Shown piece after piece: positions 34,760 to 43,273 of a stretch of 64,000 nt of DNA. Source of the stretch: Propionibacterium australiense (GTDB lineage Bacteria > Actinomycetota > Actinomycetes > Propionibacteriales > Propionibacteriaceae). The notes under the pieces are model-generated. The model saw only the letters and a list, made by a program, of their open reading frames with translations. It was not told the DNA's origin and made no database searches. The stretch is taken from assembly GCF_003666605.1 (NCBI RefSeq), contig NZ_RCIV01000003.1, forward strand, positions 1 to 64,000, read 5' to 3'. Position 1 is the stretch's first letter. Each line of letters starts with the position of its first letter. A program made the translations under genes and the position numbers.

Positions 34760-35446
34760 CTATCGGTACTCGACCCGAAGGGCCTGGGGCTTCTTGCTCA
34801 GATCGCAGAGGCCGGCTTCCTTGAGGTGGAACAATGCTGCGATGGCCTGGTACTTCGGACGGGCCATCTGGTCATTGCGCACCGGCACTGGATCGGGTGA
34901 CTCGCCCTTGGCGTAGCGGGCGGCGTTCTTGCCGATCGCACGGAACGTCTCCAGGTCGATCAGGGGCGCCTGGCTGAACAACTCGAGGTTGGACAGCGGA
35001 GGCAGATCCTTCTGGTGGATCACCGTGGTACCGCGGGACTGGATACCGATGCCAACGCCTGAACCGGAGTACTCCGCTGCGTCGTGGGCGATGAAGCCCA
35101 CGTCGGCCGTGCGGAAGATCCGGATGAAGCGGTAGCTCAGCCCCTCCTCCTCGATGCCGGCGCAGACCTCACGGATCACGTCGGCATGCGGCAGGTCGAT
35201 GATCGTCTTGTTCATGACGCCGCCGAAGGCGGGCGCGAGGGCGATGACGACCTCACGAGGATTGGTGCCACGCTCGGCCGGACCATCCTCGGTGACGACC
35301 AGTTCCTCGCCGTCGCCGAGCGGCTCGGCCGATGCCACGGTGGTGGCAGCGGCAGCCCGGGCCGGTGCGGACGCGACGGGGACCTGACCGCTGGTGAACT
35401 CGCTGACGACCTGTTCGATGATGCTACGGAGCGTCTTCTCATCCAT
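34760..35446 (-). CDS. pduD: Propanediol dehydratase medium (beta) subunit
   Basis: A protein of 228 residues. The first helix ([19 protein letters not shown]) plus an Ala/Pro linker is the encapsulation peptide. The beta-subunit core follows ([78 protein letters not shown]) and binds the cobalamin together with PduC. I start at ATG 35446, behind GAGGTGAGC; a GTG three codons upstream is possible. Confidence 0.95.
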   Translation of the reverse strand: MDEKTLRSIIEQVVSEFTSGQVPVASAPARAAAATTVASAEPLGDGEELVVTEDGPAERGTNPREVVIALAPAFGGVMNKTIIDLPHADVIREVCAGIEEEGLSYRFIRIFRTADVGFIAHDAAEYSGSGVGIGIQSRGTTVIHQKDLPPLSNLELFSQAPLIDLETFRAIGKNAARYAKGESPDPVPVRNDQMARPKYQAIAALFHLKEAGLCDLSKKPQALRVEYR

Positions 35447-35456
35447 GGTGCTCACC

Positions 35457-37118
35457 TCAGATGCTCTCAGGGCTGATGGCCTGGCGGATGTTCGACAACT
35501 GAGCCCACTTCTCGTCGCTGATCTGGTAGCCCGTGAGCGGACCAGCGTAGGTGTTGGGGTAGTTGACGGCGCTGATCACATGGAAGTTCTCGTCCAGGAT
35601 CGCCGAGGTGTGCAGGTAGTCGCCGGCGACGCGCTGGGTCAGCATGCTGTAGACGTACTCGGCGACGTCCTCGAATCCGCCGCGGATCAGGGCCTGGACG
35701 ATGTCGACACCGGTCAGGCCACGATTCATGAGATCCTCGGCGGCCTTGAGGTCCTCGACCACGTTGCGGACCGGCATGTCCTCGGAACCGCGGGCGTAGG
35801 TGGCGGCCTCGACCTCCTCGTCGGTGATCTCGGTCAGGCCGAGCTCACGGAAGATGGCCTGGATGGCACGAGCGGCCTTGTTGCGAACCCGGACGACCTC
35901 CTCCTCGGTGACGGGCACGAGGCCGCCATCGATCTTGAGATCGCGCTGGATGACCAGCCAGTCGTCGAAGTCGTCGGCGTCCCAGTTGGAGCCGGCGAAC
36001 ATGTTGTCGTAGTTCGGCGTGGCGGAGTAGCCCGAGCAGATGAAGTCCGTGCCGGGCACGAACTGCATGAGCGAGCGGGCGACACGGCGCAGGTCCGAGT
36101 GCGTGAAGGTCTGGTCGTTGGACGAGGCGCACTCCAGGTCGAGGCTGACCGCGATGAGGTTCTCGGCCAGGACCGCGCGAATACCACCGGGCACGGCAGC
36201 CGGAACGCCGATGCAGGACACCGAGCCGTTCTGGATGCCCTGCGAGCCGGCGCCCTTGGTGAAGTAGAGGCAGCGGGCCTCGAGGTACAGCATGGACTTG
36301 CCCTCGGCGTAACCCATCTGGACCTCGGAACCGGTGCCCGAGGTGAACCGCATCTTCAGGCCACGGGACGCGTAGCAGGAGGCCAGGAAGGCCTTCGACC
36401 ACGGGGTGTCGTCGCCGTCCATGAAGACCTGCTCGGTGCCGTACACCGACACGGTCTCGGCGTAGGCGGTGAAACCGCGCATGCCGAGGGCGAGCTCGGT
36501 GGCCTCCTCGACGGAGCACTGGGTGAGGATGCCCGGACGACCCACCTGGGAACCCACCATGTTGGCGATGGCGTTGAACGGCGCGTAGCGCACGATGCCG
36601 ACCGTCGTCTCCTCCTCGGCGAAGCCGCGCAGCGAGCCCTCTGCGGCGTCGGCGGCGATCTGCACCGGGTTGTCCTTGACGTTCGTCACGTGGGCCTGGT
36701 TCGCCGGGAACAGCCGTGAACGCATCTTCGTCACGGCCATCATCATCTCGAGCACGTTCATCGTCCCGACGACCTCGACCATCTTGGCGGGGGTCATGGC
36801 CGTCGTCAGCTTCACGACCTCGGAGCGCGGCACGCGGAAGTCGACCATCTTGCGGGCCAGCTCCAGCGAGGGGGTCGCGTTGACCTCCACCGCGTTCTCC
36901 AGACGAATGCCGTAGTCGGCGATGAAGGTGTCGATCATGTCGAACTCTTCACGCTTCTTGCCGTCGAGCTCGACGACCACACCGTTCTCGATCTTGATCG
37001 AGGGAGTGGGATCGGCCGGCGAGTTCATGGCGATGAGGCCCATCTCGGGCCACTCTTTCACATAACCGTCCTGGCTGACTGGACGTGCGTCCAGCGCCTC
37101 GAAACGCTTGCTTCTCAC
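35457..37118 (-). CDS. pduC: Propanediol dehydratase large (alpha) subunit
   Basis: A protein of 553 residues, the TIM-barrel catalytic subunit that turns 1,2-propanediol into propionaldehyde (and may take glycerol). Conserved stretches are [60 protein letters not shown] and [20 protein letters not shown]. Length and order agree with diol rather than glycerol dehydratases. The start is GTG 37118 with GAGGCG upstream. It lies 17 bp after pduB. Confidence 0.96.
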   Translation of the reverse strand: MRSKRFEALDARPVSQDGYVKEWPEMGLIAMNSPADPTPSIKIENGVVVELDGKKREEFDMIDTFIADYGIRLENAVEVNATPSLELARKMVDFRVPRSEVVKLTTAMTPAKMVEVVGTMNVLEMMMAVTKMRSRLFPANQAHVTNVKDNPVQIAADAAEGSLRGFAEEETTVGIVRYAPFNAIANMVGSQVGRPGILTQCSVEEATELALGMRGFTAYAETVSVYGTEQVFMDGDDTPWSKAFLASCYASRGLKMRFTSGTGSEVQMGYAEGKSMLYLEARCLYFTKGAGSQGIQNGSVSCIGVPAAVPGGIRAVLAENLIAVSLDLECASSNDQTFTHSDLRRVARSLMQFVPGTDFICSGYSATPNYDNMFAGSNWDADDFDDWLVIQRDLKIDGGLVPVTEEEVVRVRNKAARAIQAIFRELGLTEITDEEVEAATYARGSEDMPVRNVVEDLKAAEDLMNRGLTGVDIVQALIRGGFEDVAEYVYSMLTQRVAGDYLHTSAILDENFHVISAVNYPNTYAGPLTGYQISDEKWAQLSNIRQAISPESI

Positions 37119-37135
37119 GAAAGACGCCTCGTTTC

Positions 37136-37933
37136 TCAGATGTACGGGGTGGTGGTCGACACGGGAGTATCGCCCATGGCGCCGAGCAGCCCGAGGCCGA
37201 CCTCACGGGCGGCGACGATGGCCTGGCGCACGGCGCCGGAGTCGCCGGTGAAGGCCGAGATGACCTCGTTGGAGTAGCTGGTGCCGCCGTTGCCCGGGCT
37301 GGAGTAGCCGATGACGTCGATCGTCGAGGCCTTGACCGCGGTGTCGGCCAGGACGACGCCGATGGCCGCCGGAGCCCCGACCGTGATGCCGAAGGACTTG
37401 CCGAGCGGTGCGCCGAAGGCCTTGTTCAGGGCGTAGGACGCCCGGGCCGTGTACTGGAACTCCAGGTGCCCGGCATCGTTGCCGTAGACGTCACCGAAGG
37501 TGCGCTCGAGTTCGCCGAGGGTCACCTCGACGGCGCGGCGCGCGTCGGAGACGTCCTCGGCGCCGAAGACGATGAGCGAGCCGTGGCCGGCGCCGCCCTT
37601 GGTGTCACGCGGGAGCTCGATCGAGATGATCTCGGTGTTGGTGGCCTTGACACCCTCGTCAGCGGCGAAGATGTGCGGACCGGCACCGGTGCGGTCACCG
37701 ATGATGCCGATCGAGCGGAACTTGGGGTCGATGCCCATCAGCTTGTGCAGCTGCGGGTCGACGTTGGGGATGACCAGACCGATGGTGTCGCCGAGCTCGG
37801 TGGCCCCCACGAACTGGGTGGCCTCGGGAACGGTGAGCTGACGCTGGACGGTGGGCGCCGCAGCGGGTTTGTCAGCGGAGATCTTGTTCATGACGGCCGA
37901 CATGATCTGGTCGACGAGCTGATCGTTAGCCAT
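37136..37933 (-). CDS. pduB: Trimeric tandem shell protein PduB
   Basis: A protein of 265 residues with two BMC domains (FVGATELGDTIGLVIPNVDP in the first; GAPAAIGVVLADTAVKASTI in the second). The N-terminal helix NDQLVDQIMSAVMNKISAD links shell to cargo in known PduB. Salmonella also makes a shorter PduB' from an internal start; internal ATG codons exist here at residues 11 and 15, but without an obvious ribosome site. It follows pduA by 14 bp. Confidence 0.94.
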   Translation of the reverse strand: MANDQLVDQIMSAVMNKISADKPAAAPTVQRQLTVPEATQFVGATELGDTIGLVIPNVDPQLHKLMGIDPKFRSIGIIGDRTGAGPHIFAADEGVKATNTEIISIELPRDTKGGAGHGSLIVFGAEDVSDARRAVEVTLGELERTFGDVYGNDAGHLEFQYTARASYALNKAFGAPLGKSFGITVGAPAAIGVVLADTAVKASTIDVIGYSSPGNGGTSYSNEVISAFTGDSGAVRQAIVAAREVGLGLLGAMGDTPVSTTTPYI

Positions 37934-37947
37934 TTTCGGTCAACGCC

Positions 37948-38229
37948 TCACTTCTGGTCGACGGACGGGAGGATCTTCTCCACATCGGTGTGGGGACGCG
38001 GGATGACATGGACCGAGACGAGCTCGCCCACGTTCTGCGCTGCGACGGCACCCGCGTCGGTGGCTGCCTTGACGGCACCGACATCGCCGCGGACGAGCAC
38101 GGTCACCAGGCCGGAACCGACCCGCTGGCTGCCGATGAGTACGACGTTGGCCGACTTGACCATTGCATCCGCGGCTTCAACAGCGGCGACGAAACCCTTC
38201 GTCTCCACCATGCCAAGGGCTTCTTGCAT
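37948..38229 (-). CDS. pduA: Hexameric shell protein PduA
   Basis: A protein of 93 residues, one BMC domain ([55 protein letters not shown]). PduA pores pass propanediol but retain aldehyde. First gene of the large minus-strand operon. ATG 38229 has GGAGGAG in front. It is strongly similar to PduJ and EutM here. Confidence 0.95.
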   Translation of the reverse strand: MQEALGMVETKGFVAAVEAADAMVKSANVVLIGSQRVGSGLVTVLVRGDVGAVKAATDAGAVAAQNVGELVSVHVIPRPHTDVEKILPSVDQK

Positions 38230-38320
38230 TCTGAACTCCTCCGTTGGACTTGATACGAGCCGCCATTGGCCACCCGGCCACGGGCGGGACATACCAAAAA
38301 CTTTAGGGCATGAATCCAGA

Positions 38321-38335
38321 GAGAAGGTCATTCAG
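38321..38335 (+). promoter_or_regulatory. Copy 2 of the shared eut/pdu motif
   Basis: GAGAAGGTCATTCAG on the plus strand, 14 of 15 bases identical to the minus-strand copy at 26324-26338. The first nine bases recur upstream of pocR (41966-41974). It lies 92 bp before the pduA start codon and 316 bp before eutS. Confidence 0.5.
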
Positions 38336-38374
38336 CGCTCTACATTTTGGCCCGATGTCGACCGCGGGCCGATG

Positions 38375-38402
38375 ACCAAAAAATCCCCCTCGGAACCAAA
38401 AA
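38375..38402. promoter_or_regulatory. Pair of ACCAAAAA direct repeats, 20-bp period
   Basis: Two ACCAAAAA octamers start at 38375 and 38395 (TTTTTGGT on the pduA-coding strand). A third is at 38293. The 20-bp period places both on the same face of the helix. Candidate activator site for the divergent pduA/eutS promoters. Confidence 0.45.
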
Positions 38403-38650
38403 GGTCAACAACTCGTGACACATCGCACGGCTCGGGGCGGTGCGGACAGATTCATGTCCGAAGGCTTGACAGCAGCGCCCCTCGCCGCGCAAGAATAAGC
38501 TCTTGCGTGGTCCCGCCGACCGCGGGTGGTCGGCCTCGGAGTACCCGCCCGAGGCAGCCGACCGGTCACCGGATCCTCGACCCGCCGCACCGGGAACACG
38601 TCCACCGCACAACTGGCCCCCTCGTGGCGGGGCCGGCCGGATGAGAGGCG

Positions 38651-38995
38651 ATGATGGCCGAGAAGCAGCGCATCATCCAGGAGTTCGTCCCGGGCAAGCA
38701 GGTCACGCTCGCGCACGTCCTGTCGAATCCGGACGACGGCCTGTACGCCAAGATCGGCCTGCCGAACGACGGCAGCGCGATCGGCATCATGACGATCACC
38801 CCGAGCGAGGCCGCGATCATCGCCGCCGACGTGGCGACCAAGGCCTCGAGCGTCGACCTCGGCTTCGTGGACCGGTTCTCCGGTTCCCTGGTCGTTCTCG
38901 GCCGGCTCGCCGATGTCGAGGCCTCGATCGGCGCGGCAACCGAGACCCTGTGCAGCGATCTGGGATTCGCCCCCGCTCCCCTGACCCGCACATGA
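38651..38995 (+). CDS. eutS: Shell protein EutS (PduU type)
   Basis: A protein of 114 residues, a circularly permuted BMC domain: [40 protein letters not shown] and [20 protein letters not shown]. EutS/PduU hexamers have a beta-barrel plug on one side. Two ATG codons in a row (38651, 38654) follow GAGAGGCG. It is transcribed away from the rest of the locus and overlaps eutP by ATGA. Confidence 0.93.
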   Translation: MMAEKQRIIQEFVPGKQVTLAHVLSNPDDGLYAKIGLPNDGSAIGIMTITPSEAAIIAADVATKASSVDLGFVDRFSGSLVVLGRLADVEASIGAATETLCSDLGFAPAPLTRT

Positions 38996-39417
38996 AGCGC
39001 CTGCTCATGATCGGCAGCGTGGGCTGCGGCAAGACGACCCTCATGCAGCGCCTGCACGGGCGTGAGATCAGCTACGAGAAGACCGAGACGATCAACACCG
39101 AGGACAACGTCGTGGACACTCCCGGCGAGTACCTCGAGCTGCCCTTCTACAAGCACGCCCTGCGCCTGGCCTCCTTCGATCGTGACCTGGTCGTCATGCT
39201 CGCCTCGGCCACCGTGGCCGAGGCGAAGTTCCCGCCCGGTTTCTCGACCTTCTTCACGGTTCCCTCGATCGGTGTCGTCACGAAGATCGACCTCGCCGAG
39301 CAACCCGCGATCGACATGGCGGCCGCCCACCTGCGTGAGGCCGGCGCCACCGAGATCTTCTTCGTCTCGGCCATGACCGGGGAGGGCATCCCCGAGCTCG
39401 AGGAACGCCTGAGCTGA
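38992..39417 (+). CDS. eutP: Small GTPase EutP/PduV
   Basis: A protein of 141 residues. P-loop [12 protein letters not shown], switch region [19 protein letters not shown] and nucleotide-specificity motif TKID ([10 protein letters not shown]). It belongs to the EutP/PduV family that associates with shells and has been linked to their positioning. EutP of Salmonella has been reported as an acetate kinase. The start overlaps the eutS stop. Confidence 0.92.
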   Translation: MKRLLMIGSVGCGKTTLMQRLHGREISYEKTETINTEDNVVDTPGEYLELPFYKHALRLASFDRDLVVMLASATVAEAKFPPGFSTFFTVPSIGVVTKIDLAEQPAIDMAAAHLREAGATEIFFVSAMTGEGIPELEERLS

Positions 39418-39487
39418 ACGAGCCGGGGCGGGCTGCCGGCCTCGGGCCGACCTCGGCCACCGGGTGATCGGGGCAGACCCCACGACA

Positions 39488-39517
39488 GACGGGCCGCGCG
39501 GGCCCGCGCGGCCCGTC
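39488..39517. terminator. Bidirectional terminator, perfect 30-bp palindrome
   Basis: GACGGGCCGCGCGGG joined directly to its own complement, with no spacer bases, between the convergent ends of eutP (39417) and pduQ (39527). The centre would open into a small loop in RNA. Confidence 0.8.
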
Positions 39518-39526
39518 GGAGAACCA

Positions 39527-40660
39527 TCAGACCAGTTTGCGCAAGATCGCCACGATGTCCTCGCGGGTGGGCTCGACGGGGTTCCCGCTGCTGCAGAAGT
39601 CGGCCAGGGCGGCACTGGCCAGGTCGGGGATCGCCTCGAGGAATTCGCGCCTGTCGACACCGGCCTCGGTGATCCTGGCGGGCATCTCGATCTCGTCCCG
39701 CAGTCTCTCGACGCGACGGATCAGCTTGAGGACGAGGTTGCGCTCGTTGGTGGCCTGCATGCCGGCATGGAAGGCCAGCTTGTAGTACCGCTGGGCCACC
39801 TCGGACATGGAACCGCCGATCGACAGGTCACCCGCGTTGAAGGCCATGACGTGCGGCATGATCATCGCGTTGAGCCGGCCGTGGGCCACGTGGAAACTAC
39901 CGCCGATCGAATGAGAGATGCCGTGAACGATGCCCAGGCCCGCGTTCTGGAAGGCGACGCCCGCCATGGTGGCGGCGTTCTGCAGGTGATCGCGCGCCAC
40001 CAAGTCGTCGCCGTCCCGATAACTGCGGGGCAGATAACGGAAAACGATGCGCACCGCCTTCTCGGCAAGGGCGTCGGCCAGATCGTTGTGGCCCTTCGCG
40101 ACGACCGCCTCGATGGCGTGGCTGAGGGCATCCATGCCCGAGTCGGCGGTGAGCCTCGGCGGGCAGGTACGCACCGCCTCGGGGTCGAGGATCGCCACGT
40201 CGGCGATCATGCTCGGGTCGGTGAGAGGAACCTTGGTACGGGTTCCGGGATCCGTGACGACCGAGAAGGAGGTCACCTCGGATCCGGTACCGCTGGTGGT
40301 CGGGATGATGATGAAACCGGCCGGCAGTTCCCTGCCCTGCTGCCGGGCCATGTGACGAACGGCCTTGGCAGTGTCGATGGGCGAACCGCCCCCGAGACCG
40401 ATGAGCGCCTCGGGGTCGAACTCGAGAAAGGCCTTGACGCCGGCCGCGACGGCATGGGTGTCGGGATCTGGATGAACCTCGGAGAAGACGCTCACCTCGG
40501 CATCGCCGAGACGTGCCCGCACCTGGTCCATGAGCGGGGCCGCGGCCATGAAGGCATCGGTGATGATGAGGACACGACGGCCGCTCAGGGTGCTCAATGC
40601 GCCGAGCGCATCAGGCCCGGAGACGACCCTTGTTGGAACCTGGAACTGCAGCACCGGCAT
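39527..40660 (-). CDS. pduQ: Iron-containing alcohol dehydrogenase PduQ
   Basis: A protein of 377 residues of the group III metal-dependent family. NAD motif GLGGGSPIDTAKAVRHMA and [15 protein letters not shown]; metal ligands in DALSHAIEAV and GIVHGISHSIGGSFHVAHG. It reduces propionaldehyde or acetaldehyde to the alcohol and recycles NAD+ for the acylating dehydrogenases. The ATG at 40660 follows GAGGAAAGGC and lies inside the last 50 bp of pocR, so it is probably co-transcribed with the regulator. Confidence 0.92.
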   Translation of the reverse strand: MPVLQFQVPTRVVSGPDALGALSTLSGRRVLIITDAFMAAAPLMDQVRARLGDAEVSVFSEVHPDPDTHAVAAGVKAFLEFDPEALIGLGGGSPIDTAKAVRHMARQQGRELPAGFIIIPTTSGTGSEVTSFSVVTDPGTRTKVPLTDPSMIADVAILDPEAVRTCPPRLTADSGMDALSHAIEAVVAKGHNDLADALAEKAVRIVFRYLPRSYRDGDDLVARDHLQNAATMAGVAFQNAGLGIVHGISHSIGGSFHVAHGRLNAMIMPHVMAFNAGDLSIGGSMSEVAQRYYKLAFHAGMQATNERNLVLKLIRRVERLRDEIEMPARITEAGVDRREFLEAIPDLASAALADFCSSGNPVEPTREDIVAILRKLV

Positions 40661-41933
40661 GCCTTTCCTCGCGCGACAGACAATGACGCCGGTACTCACT
40701 CGGAGACATTCCAGTACTCGCCCGGAAAACCCTGGAGAAATAATTCACCTGACTGAAGTCAAGCTCGGCAGAAATTTTCTGAACCGGCATCTGGGTCGAC
40801 GCTAGCATCAGCTTCGCCCGTTCGACCCTGCGACCGGTGACATACGACACAAATGTGCACCCGGTGACTGATTTGAACAACTTCGACAAGTGCCCGGGCG
40901 ACCAGTGCAAGGAATTTGCGGCCTCGGTGAGCGAGATCGCCTGTTCCGGGTGGCGGGCGATGTCGTTGAGCAGGTCACCGATCTCGCGGTGCCGGCGCGG
41001 ATGCTGACGCTGGTACTCGTCGAGGACCATGCAGATGAAGCGTTCGGCGGCCAGCTGCGCCTCGTAGCGGTCCAGATCACCGCGTTGCCGCTCACGGACC
41101 ATGAGCTGACGCAGCTGGACGACGATGCGAGGTGAGCAGACCTTGGCCGCGGCCAGGATCATCTCGTCCAGGCGAGTGCGTCCCTCACGGACCTGGTCGA
41201 GGACGCCGTGCGCGTACGCGGCATCGAGGACCGTCACGGCCTCGAGAAAGGCCGAACGCAGGTCCTCACGTCGGATGGCGGCGGTGATCACCTCGGTGGG
41301 ATTGTGCCGCTGGGTCTCGGGGGAGCGCTCGTCGGCCGCTGTGCTGCGCGCAGGTGGCACGAGGGACAGTGCCCGCTTGGACGACTCATCACCGCCGACG
41401 GCCCCGACGTCGCCCAGGCCGAGCTTGTTGTGGATGGCCAGGTCGACGATGTTGTGCAGACCGAGAAGGGTCGCGGCGGCCGCCTCGAGCCTGCGGCGGC
41501 TCACCACCGGCACCTTGTTGTAGAGCTCCTCGAGATGAGGATCACCGTGCCAGTCGGACTGGGCCAGGAGGGGCTCGGGCATCTCGTGCTCGGACATCCT
41601 GACCTGCCCGCAGAGGATGGCACCGACGTAGGCGTCGCCGTCGGTGAGCGGGATCGAGAAGTCGACCAGGCCGGCATGGCACCGGTAGACCTGGGGGGTG
41701 CCCTCGAGGAGGGCCTGGAGCCCACCGTGAGCGTCACAGCCATGACAGGCCTTGGAGCGGAGGGGGTCGGAACGCATCGCACGGCAGAACTCCGTGAAGG
41801 CGCACAGCTGCGTCACCGGGACACCCTGGGTGTCCACTGCGACCGTTGCCAGCCCGGTGGCTCCGGAGAAGCCCTCGAGGACTCTCTGCAGCTCTTCGGG
41901 ATTCGGTCGTCTCGGCATCCTGGACTCGGACAT
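40611..41933 (-). CDS. pocR: PocR-type AraC-family activator of the pdu/cob regulon
   Basis: A protein of 440 residues. The N-terminal ~160 residues are a PocR sensor domain with cysteines (FCRAMRSDPLRSKACHGCDAHG, YRCHAGLVDFSIPLTDGD, GAILCGQVRM). The C-terminal ~100 residues are an AraC double helix-turn-helix (ISLTEAANSLHWSPGHLSKLFK, VQKISAELDFSQVNYFSRVFR). PocR activates pdu and cobalamin genes in response to propanediol. The start is ATG 41933 after GGAGGTCGCTG. The 3' end overlaps pduQ by 50 bp. The only transcription factor in the locus. Confidence 0.93.
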   Translation of the reverse strand: MSESRMPRRPNPEELQRVLEGFSGATGLATVAVDTQGVPVTQLCAFTEFCRAMRSDPLRSKACHGCDAHGGLQALLEGTPQVYRCHAGLVDFSIPLTDGDAYVGAILCGQVRMSEHEMPEPLLAQSDWHGDPHLEELYNKVPVVSRRRLEAAAATLLGLHNIVDLAIHNKLGLGDVGAVGGDESSKRALSLVPPARSTAADERSPETQRHNPTEVITAAIRREDLRSAFLEAVTVLDAAYAHGVLDQVREGRTRLDEMILAAAKVCSPRIVVQLRQLMVRERQRGDLDRYEAQLAAERFICMVLDEYQRQHPRRHREIGDLLNDIARHPEQAISLTEAANSLHWSPGHLSKLFKSVTGCTFVSYVTGRRVERAKLMLASTQMPVQKISAELDFSQVNYFSRVFRASTGMSPSEYRRHCLSREERHAGAAVPGSNKGRLRA

Positions 41934-42433
41934 CAGCGACCTCCGGGACTCAGGGTATCCCAAGTGAGAAGGTCGTAAAAGATGACTCATCGTGGGAAAT
42001 TTCTCACCCAGCCCGCGCCCAGACCGAGAAGACCACTCGATACCGTCCTGACAAGTGAGAACTTCCCGCCACTGGTGGGAGCGGGGACCCTAACCGTGGC
42101 CCCACCCCCACCAGGGCGACACGCGGGGAGCTCGTCACGCGCGGGCAGCGTGGCGTGTCGGATCGTGAGGTCGGCACCCGGTGCCTCCTGCGTGCATGGC
42201 GATCGCCGGCGACGTCACAAAGTCGCTGGGCCACGCCGCATGCGGCGAGCAGCGCCCGGCCGCACGCATCCACGCCCATGCCGACAACGTCGTGACCAAC
42301 GACGACTGGGTGAGGCCGGTGGAGGAGATCGTGCAGTTGCCGGACGGCTCCCGCCGCCGATCGGCTGCCGTCGGCCCGGCGGTTGGTCCGGGGGCCGCCA
42401 CGATGCCCGGTCGCATCCCGCCCGGTGCCCGGA
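41934..42433. promoter_or_regulatory. pocR upstream region; includes a small ORF-like stretch
   Basis: Near pocR are AAGTGAGAA copies at 41962-41970 and 42053-42061 with an inverted TTCTCAC (42001-42007) between them. GAGAAGGTC (41966-41974) matches the first nine bases of the eut/pdu motif. A possible minus-strand promoter is TTTACG-N16-TACCCT ending near 41953. The rest (about 42120-42433) has coding-like third-position GC on the plus strand; see the separate entry. Confidence 0.4.
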
Positions 42434-42492
42434 TCACCCGTACGGGACCATCTGGAGGGCCCGCAGGCCGTGGTCCATGTGCCAGGTGGTGA
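42196..42492 (+). CDS. Unrecognised small ORF
   Basis: A 98-codon plus-strand ORF starting with ATG 42196. Its first half looks protein-like (AIAGDVTKSLGHAACGEQRP, ADNVVTNDDWVRPVEEIVQL), with strong GC preference at third positions. The end turns Gly/Pro-rich and overlaps the 3' end of recO. No ribosome site is visible. I do not recognise the family. It could be a gene remnant or a short gene. Confidence 0.3.
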   Translation: MAIAGDVTKSLGHAACGEQRPAARIHAHADNVVTNDDWVRPVEEIVQLPDGSRRRSAAVGPAVGPGAATMPGRIPPGARITRTGPSGGPAGRGPCARW

Positions 42493-43177
42493 AGGCCGAG
42501 ACCAGGCCGGCGGTCCGGTGCTCCACCTCGGCGCCGACCCCCCTCGTCGCCGGCCAGTCACCGGTGCTGAGCGCACCCATCAGCTCCCAGCAGGCCCTGT
42601 CGGGACGGGCCGAGCCGGGCGGCCGGCACGCACTGCACACCATGCCCCCGGCGGCGGGTGCGAACCACTCGTGGGGACCGCCCAGCCCGCACCGCGCGCA
42701 GGATTCCAGCACCGGCGCGTATCCGGCGGCCGCCAGCGAGCGCAGCAGATAGGAGCTGAGGATCATCGAGGCCGGACGGGGCCCGTCACTCGTCCCCTGA
42801 CCCAGGACGCGCAGGGCGCCCTGGAGCAGCAGGTACTGGCGCTGGGAGGGTTCGTTCTCGACGGCCATGAGCCGGTCGGCGACCTCGAGCATCGTCTCAC
42901 CACTGGCGTACAAGGTGAAGTCCCCGACGAGGGCGGCACCGTAGTGATGCAGGGACTCGGCCTGGGTGACCACGTCGAGACTGCGGCCGACCGCCAGTTG
43001 CACGTCGACGTGGCTGAACGGTTCGAGCCGCCCGCCGAACTTGCTGGAGGTGCGCCGCACTCCCCTGGCCACTGCGCGCACCTTGCCGTGCCGTCGGCAC
43101 AGCAGCGTGACGATGCGGTCGGCCTCACCCAACTTGTGGGTCCTCAGCACGATGGCTTCATCACGATACGTGGGCAC
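42434..43177 (-). CDS. recO: DNA repair protein RecO
   Basis: A protein of 247 residues. The N-terminal OB fold (YRDEAIVLRTHKLGEADRIV, GKVRAVARGVRRTSSKFGGR) and the four-cysteine zinc site (LESCARCGLGG, GGMVCSACRP) are typical. It loads RecA onto SSB-coated DNA with RecR. I start at GTG 43177; upstream residues to 43216 are unsupported. It is divergent from uppS, as often seen in actinobacteria. Confidence 0.93.
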   Translation of the reverse strand: MPTYRDEAIVLRTHKLGEADRIVTLLCRRHGKVRAVARGVRRTSSKFGGRLEPFSHVDVQLAVGRSLDVVTQAESLHHYGAALVGDFTLYASGETMLEVADRLMAVENEPSQRQYLLLQGALRVLGQGTSDGPRPASMILSSYLLRSLAAAGYAPVLESCARCGLGGPHEWFAPAAGGMVCSACRPPGSARPDRACWELMGALSTGDWPATRGVGAEVEHRTAGLVSAFTTWHMDHGLRALQMVPYG

Positions 43178-43273
43178 GGCCCCATTGTGCCGCTGCGCCC
43201 GCCCGCATCCGGGCAACCGGGCCGGCCGGCATGTTCAGGCGGCAGCGAACGCCCCACCACTAGGCTGGTGCTC

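Larger units (their letters stand above)
38230..38650. promoter_or_regulatory. Divergent control region between pduA and eutS
   Basis: These 420 bp drive pduA leftward and eutS rightward. Visible elements are three copies of ACCAAAAA (38293-38300, 38375-38382, 38395-38402), the last two exactly 20 bp apart, and the motif GAGAAGGTCATTCAG at 38321-38335. On the eutS side there is a TTGACA at 38466-38471 with a palindrome CGCAAGA-N6-TCTTGCG (38488-38507) about 20 bp behind it, overlapping any -10. Direct repeats about two helical turns apart are what AraC-type activators such as PocR usually bind. About 140 bp of eutS leader follow. Confidence 0.6.

Noticed and set aside
38472-38500. Standard sigma-70 promoter for eutS
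   Set aside because: TTGACA at 38466 is perfect, but any -10-like hexamer lies 20-21 bp away, so a normal promoter was not called; only noted in the control region.
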